Positions 54,945 to 64,000 of a DNA stretch of 64,000 bases are shown here, in pieces. The position numbers and the translations under genes are program-made. The notes beneath the pieces are model-generated. The model worked only from the letters and a program-made list of their open reading frames with translations, made no database searches and was not told the origin of the DNA. The DNA comes from Pseudoponticoccus marisrubri (GTDB taxonomy: Bacteria > Pseudomonadota > Alphaproteobacteria > Rhodobacterales > Rhodobacteraceae), in assembly GCF_001482405.1 (NCBI RefSeq), contig NZ_LPXO01000011.1, forward strand, positions 1-64,000, in the 5' to 3' direction. How positions within the stretch are numbered: position 1 is the first letter of the stretch; each line of letters opens with the position of its first letter.

Positions 54945-55035
54945 TTTGCGCAATATTTGCGGACCGGCCCTGCAAATTTTTGCAAATCTCCTTGTTTTTT
55001 GCCCGTGCGTCTGAAAATCCGTCCGGGTTTGCAAA
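54945..55035. promoter_or_regulatory. TTTGCAAA boxes upstream of prpE
   Basis: Exact TTTGCAAA at 54979-54986 and 55028-55035, with near matches CCTGCAAA (54969-54976), TTTGCGCA (54945-54952) and TTTGCGGA (54956-54963). The octamer is the motif of RamB/PccR-type short-chain fatty acyl-CoA regulators. The group sits 96-186 bp upstream of the prpE start. The gap 54850-55193 holds nothing else I can support. Confidence 0.55.
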
Positions 55036-55193
55036 CTCGGCTTGTTGGTCCGTGACCCGCGGGGCGACTCGCGCCCTGTCACGATCGGGTGACCATGGCG
55101 GCGGGCGGGGCCGACATGCGCGGCGCCACCTTGATCTTGCCCGTGGCTTGCGCCGTAATGCCGGGAAAACACGGGCAGCCGAGGATGGGCAGT

Positions 55194-56078
55194 ATGCGCG
55201 CAGCATGGATCGCGGCGATCGTCACGCTTTGGGCGGGGGCGGCCGCGGCGCAATGGAGCTTCGAGAATACCGAGACCGGCGCCGTGGCGCGCGGCTGCAG
55301 CGACCCGGCGCGCGGCGGCCAGAGCCTCTGCCTGGAGCTGTCCTGCGCGGACGGGGCGCCGCTGGCCTGGGGGCTGACCACCGAGACGGTGGCCGAGCTC
55401 GTGGCCGCGCCCTCGGCCGAGGCGCTGGTCTTCGTGGGCAGCCGCGATGCCGGCACGCTGGACTTCCGCGCCACCGGGCCGGGGACGTTCCGCGCCCCGC
55501 TGCGCGAGACGCATCTGGGCGGGATCGACTGGCTCAAGCGCGGGCTGCGCGCCGAGCTGCGCCTGTGGGCCGGCGCCGATGCGCCCTTCCAGAGCTTCCG
55601 CGTGGGGCTGATCGGGTCGCGCAAGGCGATCGAGGCGGTCGAGGCCGCGTGCCCGATGCCCGATTTCGAGGCGGCCGAGCGCGAGGCGCGCACGCTGGAG
55701 GATCCCGAAACCGTCGTGCTGGGCCAGATCGCCGAGGCCTGCGCCGCGCTGGACGGGATGCTGACCGTGCAGGAGGGCTTTGCCCGCGAAGTCGAGCTGG
55801 ACGGCGCCAACGGCCCCGATTTCGTCATCGCGCATGGTCTGGCCGCCTGCAGCACCACGCCCGAGTTGCTGTGCGGGGCAGGGGGCTGCCTGCACTCGGT
55901 CTGGCTGGCACGGGATGACGGCCGCTACCTGCGCGTGTTCGAGGATTACGTCGACACGATCACCCCGGTCGAGCCCGGCGTGCTCGAGATGCGCCGCCCC
56001 GGCGCCGGCTGCGGGCGGGACGAGGCCGGCTGCATCACGCGCTACGGCGTGACCGCGGAGGGGCTGGAGGCGTTCTGA
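55194..56078 (+). CDS. Secreted hypothetical protein
   Basis: 294 residues, no family recognised. Signal peptide MRAAWIAAIVTLWAGAAAAQ; the mature chain starts WSFENTETGAVARGC and contains about ten cysteines, including GAGGCLHSVWLA and GAGCGRDEAGCITRYG, suggesting disulfides. The first half (CLELSCADGAPLAWGLTTETVAELVAAPS) resembles Rhodobacteraceae proteins of unknown function; a central helical segment follows. Start at 55194 with AGGA nine bases upstream; Met at 55185 would add three residues. Confidence 0.7.
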   Translation: MRAAWIAAIVTLWAGAAAAQWSFENTETGAVARGCSDPARGGQSLCLELSCADGAPLAWGLTTETVAELVAAPSAEALVFVGSRDAGTLDFRATGPGTFRAPLRETHLGGIDWLKRGLRAELRLWAGADAPFQSFRVGLIGSRKAIEAVEAACPMPDFEAAEREARTLEDPETVVLGQIAEACAALDGMLTVQEGFAREVELDGANGPDFVIAHGLAACSTTPELLCGAGGCLHSVWLARDDGRYLRVFEDYVDTITPVEPGVLEMRRPGAGCGRDEAGCITRYGVTAEGLEAF

Positions 56079-56102
56079 CGCCTCCGCCCCGATGCGCCCG
56101 GA

Positions 56103-58382
56103 TCAGCTGTATTTCTCGACCGGCGTGCCGGCGATGGCGGCCATGTTCAGCAGGCCGCGCGCGGTGATCGCGGGGCTGACGATATGGGCGCGGTTGCCCA
56201 TGCCCATCAGGATCGGCCCCACTTCCAGCCCGCCGGCCTTCATCTTGAGAATGTTGCGCGTGGCCGAGGCGGCATCGGCATGGCCGAAGATCAGCACGTT
56301 GGCCGCGCCCTTCATGCGGTTGGCGGGGAAGAGCCGCGCGCGCAGCTCCTCGTCCAGCGCGGCGTCCACGTTCATCTCGCCCTCATAGCAGAAATCGCGC
56401 TCCTGCGCGTCGAGGATCTCCATCGCCTCGCGCAGCCGGCGGCCCGAGCCTTCGTCCTGGTTGCCGAACTGCGATTGCGAGCAGAAGGCGATGTTGGGCT
56501 CGATTCCGAAGCGGCGCACGTGGCGCGCCGCGCCAATGGCGGTCTCGGCCACCTCGGCGGGGCTGGGCAGCAGCCGCACATGGGTGTCGGCGATGAAGAG
56601 CGGCCCGTCCTCGAGGATCATCAGCGACAGCGCGCCATGCGGATGATGGCGCGGCGTGCCAAGCACCTGCCGGACATAGTTCAGGTGCCAGCGATATTCG
56701 CCGAACGTGCCGCAGATCAGGCTGTCGGCCTCGCCGCGATGCACCATGATGGCGCCGATGGCGGTGGTGTTGGTGCGCATGATGGCGCGGGCCAGGTCGG
56801 GCGTGACGCCGCGCCGCGCCATGATCTGGTGATAGGTCTCCCAGTAGTCGCGGTAGCGCGGATCGTTCTCGGGGTTGACGATGTTGAAATCGCGCTCGGG
56901 CCGGATTTCCAGCCCCATGCGCTCGCAGCGGGTCTCGATCACCTCGGGGCGGCCGATCAGGATCGGCGTCTCGGTCGTCTCTTCCAGGATCGCCTGCGCG
57001 GCGCGCAGCACGCGCTCGTCCTCGCCCTCGGCAAAGACGATGCGCCGCGCCGCCGTGGCCGCCGCCTCGAAGACCGGCCGCATCAGCAGCGCCGACTTGT
57101 AGACGCTGGCATCCAGATGCTGCTTGTAGGCCTTGAGGTCGGCCAGCGGGCGCGTCGCCACGCCCGACTCCATCGCCGCCCCCGCCACCGCGGTCGAGAC
57201 GATGCCCGACAGGCGCGGGTCGAAGGGTTTGGGGATCAGGTAATCGGCACCGAAGGTCAGCTGCTCGCCGCGATAGGCGGCCGCGGCCTCGGCGCTGGTG
57301 GTGGCGCGGGCCAGCGCCGCGATCCCCTCGACACAGGCGATCTGCATGGCGTCGTTGATCTCGGTCGCGCCCACGTCCAGCGCACCGCGGAAGATGAACG
57401 GAAAGCACAGCACGTTGTTGACCTGGTTCGGGAAGTCGCTGCGCCCGGTGGCGATGATCGCCTCGGGCGCGACCTCGCGCGCGGCATCGGGCATGATCTC
57501 GGGCGTGGGATTGGCCAGCGCGAAGATGATCGGCCGGCGCCCCATGCGCGCCACCTGCTCGGGCTTGAGCACGCCCGGCCCGGACAGGCCCAGGAACAGG
57601 TCCGCCCCCTCGATCACGTCATCCAGCGTGCGCAGGTCGGAGGCCTGCGCAAAGGCGGCCTTCTGCGGGTTCATGTCGGTCTCACGCCCCTCGTGCACCA
57701 GCCCGTGGATGTCGCAGAGCCAGATGTTCTCGCGCTTGACGCCCAGCTTGACCAGCATGTTCAGGCAGGCGATGCCCGCCGCGCCGCCGCCGGTCGAGAC
57801 CACCTTGATGTCGCCCCAGGCCTTGCCCGCAACGTGCAGCGCGTTGGTCGCGGCGGCCCCCACCACGATGGCCGTGCCGTGCTGGTCGTCATGGAAGACG
57901 GGGATGTTCATGCGCTCGCGGCAGATCTTCTCGACGATGAAACAGTCGGGCGCCTTGATGTCCTCGAGGTTGACCGCCCCGAAGGTCGGCTCAAGCGCGC
58001 AGACGATCTCGGCCAGTTTCTCGGGATCGGGTTGGTCCACCTCGATGTCGAAACAGTCGATATTGGCGAATTTCTTGAACAGGACGGCCTTGCCTTCCAT
58101 CACCGGCTTGGAGGCCAGCGCGCCGATATTGCCCAGCCCCAGCACCGCCGTGCCGTTCGAGACCACCGCCACGAGGTTGCCGCGCGTGGTGTAGCGTGCC
58201 GCGTTGGCCGCGTCGGCCTTGATCTCGAGGCAGGCCTCGGCCACGCCGGGCGAATAGGCGCGGCTGAGGTCGCGACCATTGGCCAGCGGCTTGGTGGCGC
58301 GCACCTCCAGTTTCCCCGGCTTGGGGGTCTCGTGGTAGAACAGCGCCGCCTGACGCAGCGTTTCGTTGCTGGATTCCGACAT
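56103..58382 (-). CDS. maeB: NADP-dependent malic enzyme with fused phosphotransacetylase-like domain
   Basis: 759 residues. N-terminal malic enzyme (about 1-430): [55 protein letters not shown] and [19 protein letters not shown], with the Rossmann [13 protein letters not shown]. The C-terminal half (about 430-759) is a phosphate acetyl/butyryltransferase fold ([34 protein letters not shown]) that is regulatory rather than catalytic in such fusions. It decarboxylates malate to pyruvate, producing NADPH. Length is family-typical; single gene. Confidence 0.95.
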   Translation of the reverse strand: MSESSNETLRQAALFYHETPKPGKLEVRATKPLANGRDLSRAYSPGVAEACLEIKADAANAARYTTRGNLVAVVSNGTAVLGLGNIGALASKPVMEGKAVLFKKFANIDCFDIEVDQPDPEKLAEIVCALEPTFGAVNLEDIKAPDCFIVEKICRERMNIPVFHDDQHGTAIVVGAAATNALHVAGKAWGDIKVVSTGGGAAGIACLNMLVKLGVKRENIWLCDIHGLVHEGRETDMNPQKAAFAQASDLRTLDDVIEGADLFLGLSGPGVLKPEQVARMGRRPIIFALANPTPEIMPDAAREVAPEAIIATGRSDFPNQVNNVLCFPFIFRGALDVGATEINDAMQIACVEGIAALARATTSAEAAAAYRGEQLTFGADYLIPKPFDPRLSGIVSTAVAGAAMESGVATRPLADLKAYKQHLDASVYKSALLMRPVFEAAATAARRIVFAEGEDERVLRAAQAILEETTETPILIGRPEVIETRCERMGLEIRPERDFNIVNPENDPRYRDYWETYHQIMARRGVTPDLARAIMRTNTTAIGAIMVHRGEADSLICGTFGEYRWHLNYVRQVLGTPRHHPHGALSLMILEDGPLFIADTHVRLLPSPAEVAETAIGAARHVRRFGIEPNIAFCSQSQFGNQDEGSGRRLREAMEILDAQERDFCYEGEMNVDAALDEELRARLFPANRMKGAANVLIFGHADAASATRNILKMKAGGLEVGPILMGMGNRAHIVSPAITARGLLNMAAIAGTPVEKYS

Positions 58383-58515
58383 GGGACGCGGCTCCTCCTC
58401 GGGGTGGTCATGGCCGGATGCGGCGGCCGGCCGGCAGGGGCCGCCCGGCGGATCTCGTGCCCGAGTGATAATCGCCCCAAAGGCCCCGGGCCAGCCCCCG
58501 CCCGCGCCCGCGCCG

Positions 58516-58549
58516 AAAAAAACGCCCCGCGGTGGATCACCGGGGGCGC
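58516..58549 (-). terminator. Intrinsic terminator after the DUF3072 gene
   Basis: On the minus strand CGCCCCCGGTG, loop, CACCGCGGGGCG, then TTTTTT. The stem has one bulge. It lies 37 bp past the DUF3072 stop at 58587. The rest of the gap to maeB (58383-58515) shows nothing. Confidence 0.75.
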
Positions 58550-58586
58550 GAAGTTCAGAGGGAAAAAGGCAGTGCCGAGAGGGCCG

Positions 58587-58778
58587 TCAGGCGGCCATCT
58601 CTTCCAGCGCGGCGATCCTGCGGGCCGCCTGGCGCTTGGTCAGGGCCATGTCGAACGGCTCGTCGAGCTTGTCGGTCAACTCGCGTAGGCGGGCGGCCTG
58701 CACCTCGGACATGGGCTCGCGCGGGTCGGGCGGCAGGTCGGCCGCAGCATCGATCAGGTAGGTCTGTGTCGTACTCAT
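58587..58778 (-). CDS. DUF3072 domain protein
   Basis: 63 residues. The segment MSEVQAARLRELTDKLDEPFDMALTKRQAARRIAALEE matches DUF3072, a short helical module common in alphaproteobacteria and actinobacteria, of unknown function. The ATG at 58778 (MSTTQTYLIDAAADLP) has AGGAGGA immediately upstream, which sets the start. Followed by its own intrinsic terminator, so it is a monocistronic unit. Confidence 0.85.
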   Translation of the reverse strand: MSTTQTYLIDAAADLPPDPREPMSEVQAARLRELTDKLDEPFDMALTKRQAARRIAALEEMAA

Positions 58779-58882
58779 GGCGTCCTCCTTTACGTTGCCA
58801 ACGCACGGCCTGCCCGTGGGTTCCGCTTGCAATCGCTGTCCGTGCTTCGCAACATGAGGGTCCGATTTGCCAGGGAGGTCCC

Positions 58883-59275
58883 ATGTCGCTGAGCGAGGCA
58901 GCCCGCGCGGTGCGCGAAAACGCCTATGCCCCCTATTCGCGCTTCAAGGTGGGCGCCGCCCTGCGCACGCCCTCGGGCGCGGTGCATGTGGGCTGCAATG
59001 TCGAGAACGTGGCCTATCCCGAGGGCACCTGCGCCGAGGCCGGCGCCATCGCCGCCATGATCGCCGCCGGCGAGACCGAGATCGCCGAGATCTACGTCAT
59101 CGCCGACAGCCCGCATCCCGTGCCGCCCTGCGGCGGCTGCCGGCAGAAACTGTTCGAGTTCGCCCGCAACGGCGCGCCGGTCACGCTCGCCACGCTGGAC
59201 GGGCAGGAGCTGCAGACCACCGTCGGCGCGCTGCTGCCCGGCGCCTTCGCCACCACCCACATGGAGAACACATGA
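58883..59275 (+). CDS. cdd: Cytidine deaminase
   Basis: 130 residues, homotetrameric type. It deaminates cytidine and deoxycytidine. Zinc and catalytic residues: TCAEAGAIAAMI (Cys, Glu) and PPCGGCRQKLFEF (two Cys); substrate contacts in YAPYSRFKVGAAL and GCNVENVAYPEG. Start at 58883 with AGGGAGG four bases upstream. First gene of a five-gene nucleoside-salvage operon; its stop overlaps deoA by four bases. Confidence 0.94.
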   Translation: MSLSEAARAVRENAYAPYSRFKVGAALRTPSGAVHVGCNVENVAYPEGTCAEAGAIAAMIAAGETEIAEIYVIADSPHPVPPCGGCRQKLFEFARNGAPVTLATLDGQELQTTVGALLPGAFATTHMENT

Positions 59276-60567
59276 CCGATGCGCGCCGCGTGATCGCCGC
59301 GCTGCGCCGTGGCGAGGAACCCTCGGCCGCCGAGCTGGGCTGGTTCGCCGAGGGGCTGGCCGACGGCTCGGTCAGTGCCGCGCAGGGCGCGGCCTTTGCC
59401 ATGGGCATCTGCCTGCGCGGCCTGTCGGATCCGGGACGTGTGGCGTTGACGCTGGCGATGCGCGATTCCGGCAAGGTGCTGGACTGGGATCTCGACGCGC
59501 CGGTGGTGGACAAGCATTCCACCGGGGGGCTGGGCGATTGCGTCAGCCTCGTGCTGGCGCCCGCGCTGGCCGCCTGCGGCGTCTACGTGCCGATGATCTC
59601 GGGGCGCGGGCTGGGCCATACCGGCGGCACGCTGGACAAGCTGGAATCGATCCCCGGCTACAAGGTCGCCCCCGACGAGGCCCGGCTGCGCCAGATCGTG
59701 TCCGACGTGGGCTGTGCCATCGTCGGCGCCAGCGCCGACATCGCGCCGGCGGACAAGCGGCTCTATGCGATCCGCGACGTGACCGGCACGGTCGAAAGCC
59801 TCGACCTGATCACCGCCTCGATCCTGTCCAAGAAGCTGGCCGCCGGGCTTCAGGCGCTGGTGCTGGACGTCAAGACCGGCTCGGGCGCCTTCATGAAAAC
59901 CGAAGAGGAATCGCGTGCGCTGGCGCAGGCGCTGGTCGCCACGGCCAATGCCGCCGGCTGCCCGACCACGGCGCTGATCACCGACATGGACCAGCCGCTG
60001 GCCCCGGCGCTGGGCAACGCGCTGGAGGTCGATGCCTCGATGCAGGTGCTGACCGGCGCGACGCGCGGCCCGCTTTTCGAGCTGACCGTGGCGCTGGGGG
60101 CCGAGCTGCTGGAGACCGTGGGCATCGACGACGGTGCCCGCCGCCTGACAGAGGCCCTGGAGAGCGGCGCCGCGGCCGAGCGTTTCGGCCGCATGGTCTA
60201 CGAGCTGGGCGGGCCGCTGGCCTTCGTCGAGGACTGGCGCCGCTTCCTGCCCGAGTCGCCGGTGATCCGCGAGGTGCCCGCCCCGGCCGACGGCGTGGTC
60301 ACCGCGATCGACGGCGAGGCGCTGGGCCTGTCCGTGGTCGACCTGGGCGGCGGGCGCCGGGTCGAGGAGGACGAGGTCGACCCCGCCGTCGGGCTGGACG
60401 CGGTGGTGCGGCTGGGCGACCGGGTAGCCACCGGCCAGCCGCTGGCCCGGGTCCATGCCGCCCGCGCCGAGCAGGCCGAGGCCGCGTCCCGCGCGGTTAC
60501 CGCCGCGATCACGCTGGGCGATGCCGCGCCCGCGCCGCGCGAGCTGGTACGGGGGCGGGTGGCATGA
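59272..60567 (+). CDS. deoA: Thymidine phosphorylase
   Basis: 431 residues. It splits thymidine or deoxyuridine with phosphate to the base and 2-deoxyribose-1-phosphate. VVDKHSTGGLGDCVSL, SGRGLGHTGGTLDKLESIPGY, and ASILSKKLAAGLQALVLDVKTGSGAFMKT are diagnostic. Overlaps cdd and deoB by four bases (ATGA), so translation is coupled. Length is normal. Confidence 0.95.
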   Translation: MTDARRVIAALRRGEEPSAAELGWFAEGLADGSVSAAQGAAFAMGICLRGLSDPGRVALTLAMRDSGKVLDWDLDAPVVDKHSTGGLGDCVSLVLAPALAACGVYVPMISGRGLGHTGGTLDKLESIPGYKVAPDEARLRQIVSDVGCAIVGASADIAPADKRLYAIRDVTGTVESLDLITASILSKKLAAGLQALVLDVKTGSGAFMKTEEESRALAQALVATANAAGCPTTALITDMDQPLAPALGNALEVDASMQVLTGATRGPLFELTVALGAELLETVGIDDGARRLTEALESGAAAERFGRMVYELGGPLAFVEDWRRFLPESPVIREVPAPADGVVTAIDGEALGLSVVDLGGGRRVEEDEVDPAVGLDAVVRLGDRVATGQPLARVHAARAEQAEAASRAVTAAITLGDAAPAPRELVRGRVA

Positions 60568-61760
60568 CACGCGCCTTTCTCGTGGTGATGGATTCGGTCG
60601 GGATCGGCGGCGCGCCGGATGCCGACCAGTATTTCAACGACGGCACGCCCGATACCGGCGCCAACACGCTGGGCCACATCCTGTCGGCCTGCGCCGACGG
60701 CACGGCGGGCCGGGGGCCGCTGCAGCTGCCGGTTCTGGGCCGGCTGGGCCTGTTCCACGCGCTGGAACTGGCCAGCGGTGTCGCGGGCCCGGACGGGGCT
60801 GCGCCCGAGGGGCGCTGGGGCGCGGCGACCGAGGTCTCGCGCGGCAAGGACACGCCCTCGGGTCATTGGGAGCTGGCCGGCCTGCCGGTGCCCTGGGACT
60901 GGACCTATTTCCCCGACACCGTGCCCGCCTTCCCGCCCGAGATCACCCGTCGCGTCTGCGAGATCGCCGGCGTGGACGGGATCCTGGGCGATTGCCACGG
61001 CTCGGGCACCGTGATGGTCGAGCGGTTCGGCGACGACCATGTCCGCACCGGGCGGCCGATCTGCTATACCTCGGCCGACAGCGTCTTCCAGATCGCCGCG
61101 CATGAGCAGCATTTCGGCCTCGACCGGCTTTACGACCTGTGCAAGGGCATCGCGCCGATGTTGCACGAGCGCAAGGTCGGCCGGGTGATCGCGCGCCCCT
61201 TCCTGGGCGAGGATGGCGACTACACCCGCACCACCAACCGGCGCGACTATGCCATCCTGCCGCCGCAGCCGGTGCTGACCAACTGGGTGCAGGAGGCCGG
61301 CCAACCCGTGCACGCCATCGGCAAGATCGGCGACATCTTCTCGATGACCGGGATCGACGACGTCAGGAAGGGCGCGGATGCCGATTTGATGCAGCACCTC
61401 TCGGACGCGGTGGACAGCGCCGAGGAGGGCAGCCTGACCTTCGCCAATTTCGTCGAGTTCGACAGCCTCTACGGCCACCGGCGTAACGTGGCGGGCTATG
61501 CGCGTCACCTCGAATGGTTCGATGCCGGGATCGGGCAGCTGCTGCCACGGCTGCGCGACGGCGACCTGATGATCCTGACCGCCGATCACGGCAATGACCC
61601 GACCTGGACCGGCACCGACCACACGCGCGAACGCGTGCCGGTGCTGGTGGCGGGGCAGGGGGCCGGGCCGCTGGGCCAATTGGCCTTCACCGACGTGGCC
61701 GCCAGCGTCGCGGCGCATCTGGGCGTGCCGGGGCAGGGCCCCGGGCGTTCCTTCCTCTAG
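60564..61760 (+). CDS. deoB: Phosphopentomutase
   Basis: 398 residues, alkaline-phosphatase superfamily. It interconverts (deoxy)ribose-1- and -5-phosphate. VVMDSVGIGGAPDA with the metal-binding Asp, DTGANTLGHI (Thr), KDTPSGHWELAG, YTSADSVFQIAAHE and LTADHGNDPT (metal ligands) are all present. It follows DeoA in the pathway. ATG overlaps the deoA stop. Confidence 0.96.
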   Translation: MTRAFLVVMDSVGIGGAPDADQYFNDGTPDTGANTLGHILSACADGTAGRGPLQLPVLGRLGLFHALELASGVAGPDGAAPEGRWGAATEVSRGKDTPSGHWELAGLPVPWDWTYFPDTVPAFPPEITRRVCEIAGVDGILGDCHGSGTVMVERFGDDHVRTGRPICYTSADSVFQIAAHEQHFGLDRLYDLCKGIAPMLHERKVGRVIARPFLGEDGDYTRTTNRRDYAILPPQPVLTNWVQEAGQPVHAIGKIGDIFSMTGIDDVRKGADADLMQHLSDAVDSAEEGSLTFANFVEFDSLYGHRRNVAGYARHLEWFDAGIGQLLPRLRDGDLMILTADHGNDPTWTGTDHTRERVPVLVAGQGAGPLGQLAFTDVAASVAAHLGVPGQGPGRSFL

Positions 61761-61774
61761 ATCAAGGCCAGACC

Positions 61775-62779
61775 ATGGACGAAGAGCAGCTTGCCCGCAT
61801 TGCCGGCCTGCCCAAGACCGAGCTTCACCTGCATTTCGAGGGCGCCGCGCCGCCCGCCTTCATCCGCGGGCTTGCCGCGGAAAAGCAGGTGGATCTCAGC
61901 CGGATCTTCAACGAAGACGGCTCCTACGCCTATCGCGATTTCACGCATTTCCTGTCGGTCTACGAGGCCGCCACCGGCGTGCTGAAGACGCCCGAGGATT
62001 TCGCCCGGCTCTGCCGCGCCGTGCTCGAGGAAAGCGCCGCCAACGGCGTGGTCTATTCCGAGACCTTCCTCAGCCCCGATTTCTGCGGCGGTGGCGATGT
62101 CTCGGCATGGCGCGACTACCTGCACGCGATCCGCGAGGCGGCCGAGGCGGCCGAGCGCGATCTGGGCGTCACCCTGCGCGGTATCGTCACCTGCATCCGT
62201 CATTTCGGCCCCGACAAGGCGCGGGCCGCCGCGCTCTGCGCCGCCGAGACGGCGGATGACTGGCTGGTGGGCTTCGGCATGGCGGGCGACGAGAACCGCG
62301 GCCGGCAGCGCGACTTCGCCTACAGTTTCGACATGGCGCGCGAGGCCGGGCTGCAGCTGACCAGCCATGCCGGCGAATGGCGCGGCCCGTCGGAGGTGCG
62401 CGAGGCGGTCGAGGATCTGCGCGTTACCCGCATCGGCCACGGGGTGCGTGCAATCGAGGATCCGGCCACGGTCGAGATGCTGGCCGAACGCGGCGTGACG
62501 CTCGAGGTCTGCCCGGGCTCGAACGTGGTGCTGGGGGTCTATCCCGCGCTGGCCGACCACCCGATCGACCGTTTGCGGCGCGCCGGCGTCAAGGTCACGG
62601 TCTCGACCGACGACCCGCCCTTCTTCCACACCACGATGCGGCGCGAGTACACGGGTCTTGCACAGCGCTTCGGATGGGACGAAGAGGTGTTTGCCGAGAT
62701 CAACAACACCGCCATGGATGCCGCGTTCTGCGACGCGGCCACGCGCGCGGCGGTGAAGAAGCGACTGGAGCCGTCATGA
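61775..62779 (+). CDS. add: Adenosine deaminase
   Basis: 334 residues, amidohydrolase fold. It deaminates adenosine to inosine. Metal ligands HLHFE (His-x-His), TSHAGEWRG (His, Glu), RIGHGVRAI (His) and VSTDDPPFF (Asp). The HLHFEG variant and SRxFGED-like insertion are typical of the bacterial adenosine/adenine deaminase-type group, so adenine as substrate is not excluded. Starts 15 bp after deoB and overlaps upp by four bases. Confidence 0.9.
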   Translation: MDEEQLARIAGLPKTELHLHFEGAAPPAFIRGLAAEKQVDLSRIFNEDGSYAYRDFTHFLSVYEAATGVLKTPEDFARLCRAVLEESAANGVVYSETFLSPDFCGGGDVSAWRDYLHAIREAAEAAERDLGVTLRGIVTCIRHFGPDKARAAALCAAETADDWLVGFGMAGDENRGRQRDFAYSFDMAREAGLQLTSHAGEWRGPSEVREAVEDLRVTRIGHGVRAIEDPATVEMLAERGVTLEVCPGSNVVLGVYPALADHPIDRLRRAGVKVTVSTDDPPFFHTTMRREYTGLAQRFGWDEEVFAEINNTAMDAAFCDAATRAAVKKRLEPS

Positions 62780-63408
62780 GCGATCACTTGACCATCGTCG
62801 ACCACCCGCTGGTGCAGCACAAGCTGAGCCACATGCGCCGGGCCGATACCTCGACCAGCGATTTCCGCCGCCTGCTGCGCGAGATCAGCCTGCTGCTGGC
62901 CTACGAGGTCACCCGCTCCCTGCCGATGACGACCGAGCGGATCGACACGCCGCTCTGCCCGATGGATGCGCCGGTGATCGAGGGCAAGAAACTGGCGCTG
63001 ATCTCGATCCTGCGCGCGGGCAACGGGCTGATGGACGGCATCCTCGAACTGATCCCCTCGGCCCGGGTGGGTTTTGTCGGGCTCTACCGCGACGAGGAGA
63101 CGCTGAAGCCCGTGCAGTATTACTGCAAGCTGCCCTTCGGGCTCGAAGACCGGCTGACCATCGTGGTGGACCCGATGCTGGCCACCGGCAACTCCTCGGC
63201 CGCGGCGCTGGATCTCGTCAAGGAACAGGGCGCGCGCGACATCCGCTTCCTGTGCCTGCTGGCCGCCCCGGAGGGCGTGGCCCGCATGAAGGAGACCCAT
63301 CCCGACGTGCCCGTTGTGACCGCCTCGCTGGACGAGCGGCTGAACGAGAAGGGCTATATCGTGCCCGGTCTGGGTGATGCGGGCGACCGGATGTTCGGAA
63401 CGAAATGA
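62776..63408 (+). CDS. upp: Uracil phosphoribosyltransferase
   Basis: 210 residues. It makes UMP from uracil and [45 protein letters not shown] and the PRPP loop [16 protein letters not shown] are diagnostic. Last gene of the operon, start inside the add stop. The uracil released by cdd/deoA chemistry feeds this enzyme. A GGCGCC-containing inverted repeat follows the stop, without a T-run. Confidence 0.96.
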   Translation: MSDHLTIVDHPLVQHKLSHMRRADTSTSDFRRLLREISLLLAYEVTRSLPMTTERIDTPLCPMDAPVIEGKKLALISILRAGNGLMDGILELIPSARVGFVGLYRDEETLKPVQYYCKLPFGLEDRLTIVVDPMLATGNSSAAALDLVKEQGARDIRFLCLLAAPEGVARMKETHPDVPVVTASLDERLNEKGYIVPGLGDAGDRMFGTK

Positions 63409-63593
63409 TGTGTCTGGTGGCGCCTCGGCCCCGAAATCTGGGGCGCCGCTTCCCCGATCAGAAACAAATGCCCCGATTCGGGATGACCGTTTCCGGATCG
63501 TGCCTGTGGAGATCCGCAGCCTCTTAAGGATTTCAAGGCTTTACAGGTCACAGTTGATGGGGCATTGTTCCTCCTACATCTGTGGGGGCAGAC

Positions 63594-64000
63594 ATGACAT
63601 TGAAAACACTGGCGATTTTCGCCATCGCTGCTGCCGGATTCGCGTCTCTGCCGGATCCGGTCCTCGCTCAGGGCAACATCCGGGAGGTCCCGGCCAATTT
63701 CCCGCCCCAGAGCTTTACCGGGAAACAGTTTGTCGACAATCGCGGCTGCATCTACGTGCGCGCGGGCTTTGACGGCGCCGTGACATGGGTGCCGCGCGTG
63801 ACGCGCAGCCGCGAACACCTGTGCGGCCAGACGCCGACCTTCGGTTCCTCGCGCACCGCGGCGGCCACGCCGGCACCCGAGCCGGCGCCGCGGCAAGAGC
63901 CGCGCGCACAGCAGGCCGCCCCGGCGCCCAAGCCGGCACCGCGCACCACCACCACGACCGCCCGGGTCGCGCCGAAACCCGCTCCGCAAGTGCGGCAGAC
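63594..64000 (+). CDS. Secreted Pro/Ala-rich protein, SPOR-protein-like, truncated by the window end
   Basis: At least 135 residues visible. Signal peptide MTLKTLAIFAIAAAGFASL with cleavage near VLA-Q, then a short domain FVDNRGCIYVRAGFDGAVTWVPRVTRSREHLCG with two cysteines that I know from Rhodobacteraceae SPOR-domain proteins, and then a Pro/Ala/Thr-rich linker (PAPEPAPRQEPRAQQ...). The C-terminal SPOR domain, if present, lies beyond the window. It would bind denuded septal peptidoglycan. Gap 63409-63593 shows only the hairpin after upp. Confidence 0.7.
   Translation, partial: MTLKTLAIFAIAAAGFASLPDPVLAQGNIREVPANFPPQSFTGKQFVDNRGCIYVRAGFDGAVTWVPRVTRSREHLCGQTPTFGSSRTAAATPAPEPAPRQEPRAQQAAPAPKPAPRTTTTTARVAPKPAPQVRQ

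Noticed and set aside
56184-58688. Plus-strand open frame opposite maeB
   Set aside because: Exact antisense shadow of a confident gene; His/Arg/Gly-rich translation.

Overview
The window looks like a chromosomal segment of a high-GC alphaproteobacterium, most likely family Rhodobacteraceae (Roseobacter group). The evidence is gene content (LdtR-type MarR regulator, SqrR/BigR-type ArsR regulator, tandem DUF1194 proteins, ThyX, SdhE, MaeB with a fused phosphotransacetylase-like domain, PrpE), an alphaproteobacterial LexA box (GTTC-N7-GTTC), and uniformly GC-rich coding with many 4-bp ATGA/GTGA overlaps. I assigned the taxon from recognition, not from a search.

Layout. (1) Positions 1-9745 are an accessory islet of visibly lower GC. 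A probable IS3-family end lies at 1-114, and an IS5-family plus a degenerate IS3-family element lie at 7570-9745. Between them are seven plus-strand genes and two convergent minus-strand genes, almost all exported: a YscW/YbaY-like lipoprotein, a DUF4384-like protein, a trypsin-like protease, an HEXXH metallopeptidase-like protein, an unknown secreted protein, an M14-like zinc carboxypeptidase, an MltB-type lytic transglycosylase, then an OmpA protein ending in the same YscW-like domain and a second DUF4384-like protein. I know no described system with this composition. (2) From 9756 core-type chromosome begins: thyX, a Slam-type outer-membrane translocator with its surface lipoprotein, gloA, two DUF1194 genes, ldtR, an XRE regulator coupled to sdhE, and an aspartate aminotransferase. 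(3) 18131-33925 is catabolic: amidase, persulfide-sensor-type repressor, enolase-superfamily enzyme, Zn alcohol dehydrogenase, a partial protocatechuate branch (pcaD, hydrolase, pcaB, TetA-like MFS), FKBP, haloacid dehalogenase, hydrolase, Gfo/Idh/MocA oxidoreductase, and a thiolase/acyl-CoA ligase/3-hydroxybutyrate dehydrogenase operon divergent from a PAS-LuxR regulator. (4) 34575-49752: truB, a MATE exporter, metG, two convergent paralogous MFS genes, an SOS-controlled imuA-like gene next to four tandem perfect 22-bp palindromes, an aldo/keto reductase, an XRE regulator, a DUF2061/desaturase pair, a secreted pair, a DMT permease, a cupin, and a TetR/PspA stress operon with four matching operators. 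(5) 50130-64000: glyA, nadK, a CIA30-domain protein, prpE with TTTGCAAA boxes, maeB, and the nucleoside-salvage operon cdd-deoA-deoB-add-upp, ending in a truncated secreted protein.

No rRNA, tRNA or CRISPR array was recognised. The most unusual points are the exported hydrolase islet, the palindrome array at 41635-41728, a 38-nt dispersed repeat (18482 and 43569), the TetR operator set, and a hairpin over the ldtR ribosome binding site.
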